From: CAZTTG01 sp964615935
GTDB taxonomy: Bacteria; Planctomycetota; UBA1135; GCA-002686595
DNA length: 64,000 bases
Assembly (NCBI GenBank): GCA_964615935.1
Contig: CAZTTG010000008.1
Span: forward strand, 31,378 to 95,377
Direction of reading: 5' to 3'
The notes beneath the pieces were generated by a model. The model made no database searches and was not told the origin of the DNA. It saw only the letters and a list, made by a program, of their open reading frames with translations. Position 1 is the first letter of the stretch. The number at the start of each line of letters is the position of its first letter. This document shows positions 51,064 through 59,894 of the stretch, piece by piece. Position numbers and translations under genes: made by a program.

Positions 51064-52734
51064 CCGGCGGATCGCGCGGGCGAACTCGAAGCCCAGGCTG
51101 AGCTGCAGGACGCCGGCCTCGAAGGAGCCTCCCCCGAGGGGCTCCATGGCGCCGCCCTCGAGGGCGATCTCCAGGCCGCGGTCGGTCCGCCACGAGAGGC
51201 CGCCCATCACCTGGTGGATCAGGCCCGAGCCGACGTCCATCCCTCCGCCGCCGCCGGCCCCGACCTCCCAGCCCGCCTCCAGGCGCAGCTCCGGGAGCGC
51301 GGCGAAGGGGGCCAGGCCCGCTTCCAGACCGACCAGGCCCTCGGCGTAGCCGCCGATGCCCCCGTCGTGGGCGCCGAAGGCCCCGCCGGTGATCGCGAGG
51401 TGCTCCCCCAGGGAGCGCCGGATCTCCAGGCCGAACAGCTGCAGCGCCGGCTCCATCCCGCCGCCCCCGACCGCGCGCGAGGAGCTCGAGGGGAGGTAGG
51501 TCTTGTGGTGCACCCCGATGTGCCAGGAGTCCAGCTCCAGCTCCTCGGCCGGCGCCTGCCCCCGGCTCGCCCTCCGCCGCTCGTCGGAGCGCGGCAGGAC
51601 CGCGAGCAGGGGATCCCACGACACGCCCAGCTCGAGCGCGGCCGCGTCGAGGTCGCCGTCGGGTGCGGTCAGATATCCGACCGAGAGGTGGGTCGACCAC
51701 TCCTCGTCCAGCCGCCAGCGCAGGCCGCCCGAGGCCTCGAGCAGGAGCCCGCCGCCCGTGTCCACGTCGCCTCCGCCGCCGGCCCCGGCCAGGAGCTCCA
51801 GCTCCAGGAGGAGGCGGTCGCGCACGATCTCCTCGGCCAGGCCGATCCCGCCCATCACGGCGGCGTAGCCGGAGACCCCGCCGCCCACCGCGCCCCACAG
51901 CTCGAGCGGGACGTACAGGTGCTCGCCGCGGAAGGCCGCGAGCTGGAAGCCGGCGAGCTGGATCGCGCCCTCGTACTCCTCGCCCGCGCGCGTGCGCGAG
52001 CCCGAGGACGGCCAGAGGGTCTCGAAGGCCAGGGCGGATCTCAGGCGCTCGAAGCCGAGGACTCCCTCCTCGATCGCCGCGCCGTCCCCGTCGGCCGTCC
52101 GGGCGGTCAGGAGCTCCGAGTCGAGCGCGAGGCCCAGGCTCAGGCTGGTGCTGCCGACGTCCCCGTCGGGGAACTCGACGCACGCGATCTCGAGGCGCAG
52201 ATCGAAGGGCCCGCAGTCCCGCGCCAGGCCCGCGTGGGGACGCAGCATCAGGCCGCCGCCCTGGGGAGCTCCCCCTCCCCCTCCCCCGCCGGCGAAGCCG
52301 CCCGCGTCGAAGGAGAAGCCCGCGCCCAGCTCGCGCTGCCAGCCCAGGCTGAGGCCGCCCACGAAGAACCCGCCCAGGTCTCCCTCGACCGCGCCGAAGC
52401 CGCCGATGCCGGCGTAGACGCCGGGCCAGCGCGGAATCTCGTCGAGGAGGTCGTAGTGCACGCCCACCAGCCCCATTTCCGGCTCGCCGGGCACCTCGAC
52501 GGAGTCGTAGGAGATCCGCCAGCGCGAGGGATGCCCGGTGAGCTCGATCTCCTGGGCCGCGGCCGGCGCGCCGAGGAGGGAGACCGCCGCCAGGGCCGCC
52601 AGGATGCCGCCGAGGGGTAAGCCCCGGTCCCGCGGAGCGGGATCGGATCGATCCAGTGGATCGATCCGAAGGGGACCCCTCCCGAGGGCGCGCGGAGGGG
52701 GGGGCGCCTTGCGGCTCGGCCTGCGGGCTCCCAT
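51061..52734 (-). CDS. Exported Gly-rich triple-repeat protein, beta-barrel-like
   Basis: 557 aa if started at ATG 52734. The signal-type helix GGILAALAAVSLLGAPAAAQ begins only ~40 residues in and no nearer ATG/GTG/TTG exists in frame, so the start is uncertain. The mature part consists of three copies of a ~150-170-residue unit. Each has alternating hydrophobic strands, a Gly run (GGGGGGG, GAGGGGDVD, GAGGGGGMD), then a closing strand LSLGLAL, LELGVSW or LSLGFEF. Regular ~10-residue strands suggest an outer-membrane beta-barrel or a secreted beta-solenoid. Family not recognised. Convergent with btuF. Confidence 0.6.
   Translation of the reverse strand: MGARRPSRKAPPPPRALGRGPLRIDPLDRSDPAPRDRGLPLGGILAALAAVSLLGAPAAAQEIELTGHPSRWRISYDSVEVPGEPEMGLVGVHYDLLDEIPRWPGVYAGIGGFGAVEGDLGGFFVGGLSLGWQRELGAGFSFDAGGFAGGGGGGGAPQGGGLMLRPHAGLARDCGPFDLRLEIACVEFPDGDVGSTSLSLGLALDSELLTARTADGDGAAIEEGVLGFERLRSALAFETLWPSSGSRTRAGEEYEGAIQLAGFQLAAFRGEHLYVPLELWGAVGGGVSGYAAVMGGIGLAEEIVRDRLLLELELLAGAGGGGDVDTGGGLLLEASGGLRWRLDEEWSTHLSVGYLTAPDGDLDAAALELGVSWDPLLAVLPRSDERRRASRGQAPAEELELDSWHIGVHHKTYLPSSSSRAVGGGGMEPALQLFGLEIRRSLGEHLAITGGAFGAHDGGIGGYAEGLVGLEAGLAPFAALPELRLEAGWEVGAGGGGGMDVGSGLIHQVMGGLSWRTDRGLEIALEGGAMEPLGGGSFEAGVLQLSLGFEFARAIRR
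52643..52669. repeat. Perfect 12-bp inverted repeat near 5' end of the barrel-like gene
   Basis: TCGGATCGATCC (52643-52654), AGT, GGATCGATCCGA (52658-52669). It lies just before the codons for the signal helix. Possible operator or RNA hairpin, which would also fit a start codon downstream of it. Confidence 0.5.
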
Positions 52735-52914
52735 CACCCACGGCCTATCGGCTGCCGGGACGCGATGTCTGCGTCGCCCGGGGCGGGCCCCTCCCGCTCC
52801 GGGGACGGGCCGGCCCGTTGGTCCCGGATTCCACGTCCCGGGGCGGGGCCCTCCTGCGCCCGACCTGGTGCCCGTCCCGGCCGAGGACCGCTGGCCCCCT
52901 CCGGGCGCGCCCCC

Positions 52915-53214
52915 CGTATCCACAGGAATACGACGCCGACGGTCACCAACGGCGTGGGGAACCTGATCGTGGGGTACAACGAGCTGGGCAACCAGTTCGG
53001 AGACGACCGGACCGGCTCGCACGACCTCATGACCGGCAGGTGCCAGACGTACACGAGCTGCGGTGGGTTGCTGGCCGGCAGCAGCAACACGGTCACGGGA
53101 GTGTACTCCTCGATCACGGGCGGCTACTCGACGCTCAGCGGCGGAGCGAATCGCGACACCGTCGCCGATCAATACGACTGGGGAGCCGGGGCCCTCTGGC
53201 AGAACCAGTGGGTC
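52915..53214 (+). pseudogene. Remnant of a YadA-head-like/collagen-type fibre protein
   Basis: About 100 codons in one frame, without start, read GVGNLIVGYNELGNQFGDD, RTGSHDL, CGGLLAGSSNTVTGVYSSIT, GGYSTLSGG and YDWGAGALW. This is the G..N..G.YSS..GG head-repeat pattern of trimeric fibre proteins that often also carry collagen triplets. Upstream signal peptide, the collagen region and most head repeats are missing. Codon bias is still that of the host, so decay is probably recent. A relative of the gene at 2-1771 by class, not by close sequence. Confidence 0.65.
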
Positions 53215-53231
53215 CGAACCTCGTCGAGCCG

Positions 53232-53280
53232 ACCCACCCCCACCGCTCGGTCCCGTCCGGGTCGAGCGGAGGGGGTGGGT
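53232..53280. terminator. 18-bp-arm hairpin downstream of the fibre remnant
   Basis: ACCCACCCCCACCGCTCG (53232-53249) pairs with CGAGCGGAGGGGGTGGGT (53263-53280) with a single A-A mismatch, followed by TGGTTCTTCC. Likely the terminator of the former fibre gene. Confidence 0.6.
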
Positions 53281-53322
53281 TGGTTCTTCCCGTTGCCCCG
53301 CGCCTTCGACCGCCGCCCCCCC

Positions 53323-53328
53323 TATGCT
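53323..53328 (+). promoter_or_regulatory. Putative -10 box TATGCT of sulfatase gene
   Basis: TATGCT within CCCCTATGCTCG lies 59 nt before ATG 53388, downstream of the hairpin. A GGAAGGAGG Shine-Dalgarno precedes the start. Confidence 0.35.
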
Positions 53329-53387
53329 CGATCCAGCGAGCTCGCCCCGGAGGTCCCGTGGGCGATCGCGGAAGGAGGAATGGCGAG

Positions 53388-54926
53388 ATGGTCTGCGTTC
53401 GAACCCTGGTGCTCCTGGCGGTCGCGGCGATCGCGGCGGCGCCCCGCGCGAGGGCCGCCGACGAGCGGCCCAACATCGTCTTTATCTACGCCGACGACCA
53501 CGCCCAGCGCGCGGTGGGAGCCTATGGCTCGCCGCTCACGCGCACGCCGAGCATCGACCGCCTGGCGTCCGGGGGCATGCGCTTCACCAACAGCTACGTG
53601 GCCAACTCGATCTGCGGCCCCTCGCGGGCGACCATCCTGACCGGGCTGCACGCCCACGCCCACGGCAAGACCACCAACGGAGCGGGCTTCCGGGACGAGC
53701 TGCCGACCTTCGCCCGCCGGCTGCAGGCGGCCGGCTACCAGACCGCCATGGTGGGCAAGTGGCACCTCTCCCCCGATCCCAGCGGCTTCGACTGCTGGGC
53801 CATCGCGCGGGGAGGCTACTACAACCCCGACCTGGTCGACGCCGAGGGGACGACGCGACACGAGGGCTACACCACCGAGGTCATCACCGACCGCGCCCTC
53901 GCCTGGATCGAGGAGGAACGCGATCCGGACCGTCCCTTCCTGGTCTGGCTCAACCACACCGCCTCCCATCGCACCTGGATGCCGGGCCCCGATTACCTGA
54001 CCCGCTACGAGGGGGTGGAACTGCCCGAGCCGGCCACCCTCTTCGACGACTACCGCGGGCGCTCGGCGGGCGCGGCCGCGGCCCAGATGCGCATCGCCCG
54101 GGACCTCTTCCCGGCCTACGACCTGAAGCTGCCGCCCACCGGCGAGGGGATCCTGGACAAGCGGGCGGAGAGCATGCTGGGGCGCCTGACCGCCGGTCAG
54201 CTCGCGGCCTGGCGCGCGGCCTACGATCCCCGCAACGAGGCCTTCGCGAAGGCCGGCCTCGAGGGCGACGACCTCGTCCGCTGGAAGTACCAACGCTACA
54301 TCCGGGACTACCTGCGTTGCGTGGACGCCCTCGACGACAGCGTGGGCCGCGTGCTGGAGTTCCTCGAGGAGAGCGGCCTGGACGGGAACACCATCGTGAT
54401 CTACTCCTCCGACCAGGGCTTCTTCCTGGGCGAGCACGGCTGGTACGACAAGCGCTGGATGTACGAGCCCTCGCTCGCCACGCCGCTGATCGTGCGCTGG
54501 CCGGGCGTCACCGAGGCGGGCTCGACCTGCGACGCCATGGTGCAGAACATCGACATGGCGCCCACCTTCGTGGACCTGGCCAGCGCGGAGAGCCTCCCCG
54601 GAGCGCACGGCGCCAGCCTGGTGCCGCTGCTCGAGGGCCGGCCGCCCGAGGACTGGCGCACGGCCGTCTACTACCACTACCTGCAGCGCGACTCCGGCCG
54701 CACCTCCCACACCGTGGCGCCCCACTACGGGATCCGCACCGAGCGCCACAAGCTGATGTACGTCTACGACCTCGGCTTCTGGGAGCTCTACGACCTGATC
54801 GAGGATCCCGACGAGATGCACAACCTCATCGCCGATCCCCAGCGGGCCGAGCTGATCGAGGAGCTGAAGAGCCGGCTCGCCGGGCTGCGCGAGCAGTACG
54901 GGGACGAGGGCGGGAAGGCCTTCTGA
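53388..54926 (+). CDS. Secreted sulfatase (type I, FGly)
   Basis: 512 aa, ATG 53388 behind AAGGAGG; another ATG 8 nt upstream is out of frame. Signal peptide residues 1-23 (LVLLAVAAIAAAPRARA). Metal site VFIYADDHAQ, FGly site CGPSR (Cys76 in NSICGPSRATILTG), TAMVGKWHLS, and YSSDQGFFLGEHGWYDKRWMY, the block seen in iduronate/heparan-type and related polysaccharide sulfatases. All key residues are present. Probably periplasmic, releasing sulfate from polysaccharides. Distinct in length and FGly context from the lipoprotein sulfatase at 21951-23264. Confidence 0.92.
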   Translation: MVCVRTLVLLAVAAIAAAPRARAADERPNIVFIYADDHAQRAVGAYGSPLTRTPSIDRLASGGMRFTNSYVANSICGPSRATILTGLHAHAHGKTTNGAGFRDELPTFARRLQAAGYQTAMVGKWHLSPDPSGFDCWAIARGGYYNPDLVDAEGTTRHEGYTTEVITDRALAWIEEERDPDRPFLVWLNHTASHRTWMPGPDYLTRYEGVELPEPATLFDDYRGRSAGAAAAQMRIARDLFPAYDLKLPPTGEGILDKRAESMLGRLTAGQLAAWRAAYDPRNEAFAKAGLEGDDLVRWKYQRYIRDYLRCVDALDDSVGRVLEFLEESGLDGNTIVIYSSDQGFFLGEHGWYDKRWMYEPSLATPLIVRWPGVTEAGSTCDAMVQNIDMAPTFVDLASAESLPGAHGASLVPLLEGRPPEDWRTAVYYHYLQRDSGRTSHTVAPHYGIRTERHKLMYVYDLGFWELYDLIEDPDEMHNLIADPQRAELIEELKSRLAGLREQYGDEGGKAF

Positions 54927-54941
54927 GCCCGCCGCGCGCCC

Positions 54942-56372
54942 CTACGGGAAGATACCCAGCTGTGCGTAGGAGACGGCGATGCGGTCGATGGCGCCGATGA
55001 AGGCGGCCGTGCGCAGGTCGCTCACGCCATCGTGCTCGAGCAGCGTCTGGCGGACGTCGTCGTAGGCGCTGAACATGGTCTCCTCGAGGCCGGAGTTCAC
55101 CAGGTCGATCTCGTCCGCGCCGTGCACCACGGCGTGCCGCTCCTCGGCGGAGAGCGAGCGCCCGGTGATCCTCTCCACCGCGTCCAGCATGGCCTCCTGC
55201 GAGCTCTCCTCGAAGCGTTTGCTCATGCGGCCGAAGCGGACGTGGCTGAGGTTCTTGAGCCACTCGAAGTAGGAGACCGTGACCCCGCCGGCGTTGAGGT
55301 AGGCGTCCGGCACGATCATGATCCCGCGCTGGTTCAGGATCTCCTCGGCCTCGGCCGTCACCGGGCCGTTGGCCGCCTCGCCGATGATCCGGGCCCGGAT
55401 GCGGGGGGCGTTCTCGGCGTGGATCTGCCGCTCCAGGGCGGCCGGGATCAGGACGTCGCAGTCGTATTCGAGGGCGTCGGCGCTCTTCTCGAAGTTCTTC
55501 GCCCCGGGGAAGTCGAGGATGCCGCCGGTCTCCCGGCGGTGCTGCTGCACCGCCTCCAGCTCCAGACCCGACTCGCTGTAGATGGCCCCGTCGTACTCGG
55601 CCAGGGCCACCAGCTGGCCGCCGGCCTCCTGGATGTAGCTGGCCGCGAAGTGGCCGACGTTGCCCAGCCCCTGGATCGCGAAGCGCTTGCCCTCGATGCC
55701 CGGCGACAGCCCCAGCCGGGCCATGTCGTCGGCGTAGGAGAGGGCCCGGACCAGGCCGAAGAAGACGCCCCGGCCGGTCGCCTCGGTGCGGCCGTGGATC
55801 CCGCCCTGCTCGATGGGCTTGCCGGTGATGCAGGCCAGCGAGTCGATCTGACCCGGGTTGAGGGCCATGTAGGTGTCCGCCATCCAGGCCATCTCGCGGG
55901 CGCTGGTGCCGTAGTCCGGGGCCGGGCAGTCGATCCCCGGGCCGATGAAGTTCTTCTTGGCCAGCTCGGCCACGTAGCGCCGGCTGATGCGCTCGAGCTG
56001 ATCGCGGGAGAGCTCCCGCGGCTCGACCCGCACCCCGCCCTTGGCGCCGCCGAAGGGCACGTCCACGATGGCGCACTTGTAGGTCATCAGGGCCGCCAGG
56101 GCCTTGACCTCGTCGGCGTTGACCATCTTGGAGTAGCGGATCCCGCCCTTCACCGGCAGCTTGTGGTGGCTGTGCTCGACCCGGAAGGCCTGGATGATCT
56201 CGATCGAGCCGTCCTCGTGCCGCAGCGGGAACTTGAACTCGTAGATGCTGTTGCAGTACTTGATCTGGTCCAGCAGCCCCTGGGGGTGCTGGGTGTGCGC
56301 GGCCGCCCGGTCGAAGTTGGACAGCACGGTCTCGAAGAAGGAAAGCGTCTTGTCTGCCACGGTTCTCTTCAC
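54942..56372 (-). CDS. gdhA: Glutamate dehydrogenase (Glu/Leu/Phe/Val family)
   Basis: 476 aa from GTG 56372; a GTG 12 nt inside (giving MADKTLSFFE) is equally plausible. The substrate Lys block KGGIRYSKMVNADEVKALA and catalytic LMTYKCAIVDVPFGGAKGG are intact, as is the dinucleotide fold FAIQGLGNVGHFAASYI. GPGIDCPAPDYGTSAREMAWM fits glutamate rather than leucine dehydrogenases. It interconverts glutamate and 2-oxoglutarate with ammonia. Last gene of the operon, 12 nt after the oxidoreductase, where it would consume glutamate formed by the histidine pathway. Confidence 0.93.
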   Translation of the reverse strand: MKRTVADKTLSFFETVLSNFDRAAAHTQHPQGLLDQIKYCNSIYEFKFPLRHEDGSIEIIQAFRVEHSHHKLPVKGGIRYSKMVNADEVKALAALMTYKCAIVDVPFGGAKGGVRVEPRELSRDQLERISRRYVAELAKKNFIGPGIDCPAPDYGTSAREMAWMADTYMALNPGQIDSLACITGKPIEQGGIHGRTEATGRGVFFGLVRALSYADDMARLGLSPGIEGKRFAIQGLGNVGHFAASYIQEAGGQLVALAEYDGAIYSESGLELEAVQQHRRETGGILDFPGAKNFEKSADALEYDCDVLIPAALERQIHAENAPRIRARIIGEAANGPVTAEAEEILNQRGIMIVPDAYLNAGGVTVSYFEWLKNLSHVRFGRMSKRFEESSQEAMLDAVERITGRSLSAEERHAVVHGADEIDLVNSGLEETMFSAYDDVRQTLLEHDGVSDLRTAAFIGAIDRIAVSYAQLGIFP

Positions 56373-56384
56373 CCCTGTCCCGTT

Positions 56385-59300
56385 TCACACCCCGTCGGCG
56401 AGCTCCCGGTAGCTGCAGTCCCCGAGCAGGGCCAGCAGCTCCGCGTTCCCGGTCTCCATCACCGTCCGGGCCTTGACCTCCTCGAAGCCGCGGATCCCCT
56501 CGGGGATCCGCGCCAGCTCGAGCGTCTCCTCCAGGCCGGCGCGGTCGAGGCCCTCGAGCCTCGCCCCCAGCGCCTCCTCGTACCAGTCGATCAGGCCGCG
56601 CTCGAGCTGTCGGGCCCGCGTGCCGCCGAAGGGATCGAGGAAGCCTCCCCTCAGGCGCTTCCAGGGCGCGAGCAGCTTGAACAGCCCGCGAGCGATCCGG
56701 CCGGGCACCCGGATCTTCCGCTTGAAGAGCAGCCCGCGGAGGATCGGCGGGTGGAGGTAGACCGCCAGGCCCGCCCCGGCCCCGTGCAGCCGATCCATCG
56801 AGGGATGGCCCATGCGGAAGAGGTGCAGCCGGGCCACCTCGTACTCGTCCTTGTAGGCCAGCAGCTTGTAGAAGCCCCGGCTCACGGCCAGCGCCAGGCG
56901 ATGCTCGGGACCGGGATCGGCCTCGAAGGTCCGGCGGACGAGCCCCGCGAAGCGGTCGGCCAGGGCCTGATCCCCGTACTCGATCAGGTCGGCGTAGCGC
57001 TCCCGGAAGCCCTCCAGCTCCCCGAAGAGGCCCTGCAACCAGGCCGGCGCTCGCTCCAGCTCGCCCGCGCGCCTCGCCGCGCTGCGCTCCAGGATGCCGC
57101 CGCCCCGCCTCTCCAGCTCCTCCGCCAGCAGACCGTCCACGCGCTCGCGATCGTGCACCCACAGCCGCCCCAGCTCGAAGACCGCCAGGTTGTCCTCCGC
57201 TCGCCGCAACCCCGCCCGCACGGCCCCCTCCAGGCTCTCGATGGAGATCGGCACGCATCCGAGCTGGAAGGCCACCCCCAGGAGGAAGACGTTCACGTAC
57301 ATGTGGTTGGCGGTCAGCGTCTCGACGATGGCGCCCGCCTCCATGGCGGCCAGGCGATGCTCGCCGGCGATCCGCGTCCAGTCCTCGCGCAGCGACCGCG
57401 GCGAAGGCACCGGCATCCGGCGGTCGGTGATCATCTCGATGGTCGGCACCGCGGTCAGGTTGGCCACCACCCGGGTCCGCTCGGGGCACACGAAGCGCAG
57501 GCTCTCGGCGGACAGCCCGTGCAGGGAGTCGGCCGAGATGTAGAGGTCGGCGTTGCGGTAGCCGATGGTGTTGATGATGGGCTGCTCGGTCCGATTCAGG
57601 ATGATCTGGGACTCGACCGGACCGCCCTTCTGGGCCAGGCCGGTCATGTTGAGCGCGGTGACGAAGCCGCCGTCCAGGAGCACCGCCTGCGCCAGCACCG
57701 AGGCCAGGGACACCACCCCGGTGCCCCCGATGCCGGCGATGAAGACGCAGTAGTTGCCCACGGGCCCCTCGCCGAGCTCGGGCTCGGGGATCCGGGCCTG
57801 GCGCGCGAGGGCCGCCAGCCGGTCGATCCCGCCCTCGGGCCGGCTGCGGGGCCTCACCTCGGTGAAGGCGGGGCAGTCCCCGATCAGGCAGTGCTCGTCG
57901 TCGTTGCAGGAGGACTGGTGGATCCGGGTCTTGGGGCCCAGCTCGGTCTCGATCACGTGCAGGGAGGGGCACAGGGAGCGGCCGCAGTCGCCGCAGCCCT
58001 CGCAGACCTCCGGGTTGACGACCAGGAAGCGCTCGCGCAGGGCGCCGGCGCGCGCCCGCACGCGGCGCGCCTCGGTGGCGCAGTACTGGTCGTAGATGAT
58101 CGCGCTGGTGCCCTCCACCCCGCGGATCTCCTCGAGCAGCCGCAGGTAGCCGGCCCGGGGAACGACCTCGAAGCCCTGGCCGCGGCGCTCCTCGTCGCTC
58201 ACCACGACCACCCGCTTTGCCCCGATGCTCTGGAGCTCGCGCACCAGCGCGGGGATGGCCAGCTGCCCCTGAGGGAGCTGCCCCCCGGTCATGGCCACCA
58301 CCTGGTTGTAGAGGATCCGGTAGGTGATGTTCGCGCCCGAGGCCACCGAGGAGGCGATGGCCAGCTTGCCCGAGTGGAAGTAGGTGCCGTCGCCGAGGTT
58401 CTGGAAGATGTGGCGGTTGTCCCGGAAGGGGAAGAGGCCGTTGTTGATGGCCCCCCCGGCGCCCATGGCGGAGATCCACTCGATGCCCCGGCCCTCGCCG
58501 GTCTTGGTGATCTCCATGGTGTGGCAGCCGATGTCCCCGCCCGCGCGGCTCCCCTCGGGGAGCTTCAGCGAGCGCGCGTGGGGGCAGCCCGAGCAGTAGG
58601 TCGGCACCCGCGAGGGGACCTCCGAGGGGCAACCCTGGGCGGCGACCGAGCTGAGCTCCCGCTGGCGTCGCTCCAGGAAGGGCCGCTCACCCTGCAGGTA
58701 GTCCTCCAGGATCGGCGCCAGCCTCTCGACGATGGTCTCCGGCGTGATCTCGCCCCAGGCGGGCAGGAGCAGCTCGTCCTCGCGGCCGCGCTTGCCCCAG
58801 ACCCGGGCGTCGGTGCGCCCGTGGAGGATGCTCTTCACCTGCCTCTCGATGAAGTCGCGCTTCTCCTCGATGACCACGATCTCGCTCAGGCCGTCGGCGA
58901 ACTCCCGCACGATCTCGGGGTCCACCGGCCAGCTCATCCCCAGCTTGAGGATGCGGATGGGGTCCTCGGTGGCGCTGGTGCCGATGTCGCACAGCGCCAG
59001 CAGGAGGTCGGTGTAGGCCTTGCCCGCCACCACGAAGCCCAGCCGCCGCTCCTGGGGCCCGGTGTAGTCGATGGTGGTGTTGAGCTGGTTGGCGCGCGCG
59101 AAGTGAAGGGCTGCCTCGAGCCTCTCCTCGACGATCTCCCGCTCGATCGCCAGGCTGGGCTTGGCCAGGATGGCGTGGCGGAAGACCTTCCGGTGATGGG
59201 GCTCGGGCGTCGTGAGCCGCTCGCGCTCGGGGCTCACCCGGACGCTGGCCAGACCGTCGCACAAGGGGGTCAGGAGCTTGAGCCCCACGTACAGCCCGCT

Positions 59301-59894
59301 GTAGCGCGAGAGCTCGACCGCGGCCAGCCCCAGGTAGATGATCTCGTCGATGGTCGAGGGGAAGAGGATGGGCGCGAACATGTCCTCCAGCATCAGGTCG
59401 CTGGAGCCGGGGAAGGTCGAGCTCTTCGACTGGTGGTCGTCCCCCGCCAGGATCACGGCCCCGCTCTCGTGGCCGGTCCCCGAGAAGGCCGCCAGCCCGC
59501 CCTCGTCGGGGATCCACTTGACGCCCTGGGCCTTGCCGTACCAGAAGCCGTCCACGTTTCCCGCGAACTGGCTCCCGTACACGCCGGCCATGGCCAGCTT
59601 CTCGTTCACCCCGGGCTGGTGCACGATGCGCCCGACGCGCGGGAAGAGGTGGGCCGCCCGGGCCAGCTCGAGGTCCAGCCCCCCCAGGGGGGATCCCTCG
59701 TAGCCGCTGATGAAGGTGGCGTTCTCCGCCCGCCCCTCCCGGCGGTCGCGGCGGTGCTTGTCCAGGATCATCCGGACGATCGCCTGGACGCCCGAGAAGA
59801 GGAAGGAGCCCTCCTCCTCCAGGTACTTCCTCTCCGCCAGGGACATGCCGGCGAGATCGCCCTCCGGGGCGGCTCCGGGTCGGGTGCTCTGCAT
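56385..59894 (-). CDS. Fused indolepyruvate-type 2-oxoacid:ferredoxin oxidoreductase
   Basis: 1169 aa from ATG 59894, sharing one base with the upstream stop (TGATG); an ATG at 59846 is an alternative. The N-terminal PP/Pyr module (FISGYEGSPLGGLDLELARA) is followed by the TPP site GDIGCHTM ... WISAMGAGGAINNG, a ferredoxin-like cluster site CEGCGDCGRSLC with further Cys in SCNDDEHCLIGDC, and the gamma/IorB-like domain from ~690 (GIGGTGVVSLASVLAQA). The IorA and IorB parts are thus on one chain, as in the ~1160-aa proteobacterial type. It oxidatively decarboxylates aryl or branched 2-oxoacids to acyl-CoA, reducing ferredoxin. Flanked by glutamate dehydrogenase, which supports amino-acid fermentation or catabolism. 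Confidence 0.9.
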   Translation of the reverse strand: MQSTRPGAAPEGDLAGMSLAERKYLEEEGSFLFSGVQAIVRMILDKHRRDRREGRAENATFISGYEGSPLGGLDLELARAAHLFPRVGRIVHQPGVNEKLAMAGVYGSQFAGNVDGFWYGKAQGVKWIPDEGGLAAFSGTGHESGAVILAGDDHQSKSSTFPGSSDLMLEDMFAPILFPSTIDEIIYLGLAAVELSRYSGLYVGLKLLTPLCDGLASVRVSPERERLTTPEPHHRKVFRHAILAKPSLAIEREIVEERLEAALHFARANQLNTTIDYTGPQERRLGFVVAGKAYTDLLLALCDIGTSATEDPIRILKLGMSWPVDPEIVREFADGLSEIVVIEEKRDFIERQVKSILHGRTDARVWGKRGREDELLLPAWGEITPETIVERLAPILEDYLQGERPFLERRQRELSSVAAQGCPSEVPSRVPTYCSGCPHARSLKLPEGSRAGGDIGCHTMEITKTGEGRGIEWISAMGAGGAINNGLFPFRDNRHIFQNLGDGTYFHSGKLAIASSVASGANITYRILYNQVVAMTGGQLPQGQLAIPALVRELQSIGAKRVVVVSDEERRGQGFEVVPRAGYLRLLEEIRGVEGTSAIIYDQYCATEARRVRARAGALRERFLVVNPEVCEGCGDCGRSLCPSLHVIETELGPKTRIHQSSCNDDEHCLIGDCPAFTEVRPRSRPEGGIDRLAALARQARIPEPELGEGPVGNYCVFIAGIGGTGVVSLASVLAQAVLLDGGFVTALNMTGLAQKGGPVESQIILNRTEQPIINTIGYRNADLYISADSLHGLSAESLRFVCPERTRVVANLTAVPTIEMITDRRMPVPSPRSLREDWTRIAGEHRLAAMEAGAIVETLTANHMYVNVFLLGVAFQLGCVPISIESLEGAVRAGLRRAEDNLAVFELGRLWVHDRERVDGLLAEELERRGGGILERSAARRAGELERAPAWLQGLFGELEGFRERYADLIEYGDQALADRFAGLVRRTFEADPGPEHRLALAVSRGFYKLLAYKDEYEVARLHLFRMGHPSMDRLHGAGAGLAVYLHPPILRGLLFKRKIRVPGRIARGLFKLLAPWKRLRGGFLDPFGGTRARQLERGLIDWYEEALGARLEGLDRAGLEETLELARIPEGIRGFEEVKARTVMETGNAELLALLGDCSYRELADGV

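Larger units (their letters stand above)
52735..53387. other. ~650-bp stretch without an intact gene
   Basis: It contains a decayed fragment of a surface-fibre gene (52915-53214), a strong hairpin (53232-53280) and a promoter-like TATGCT before the sulfatase gene. The part from 52735 to 52914 is very GC-rich and shows no codon structure on either strand that I trust. Confidence 0.6.
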
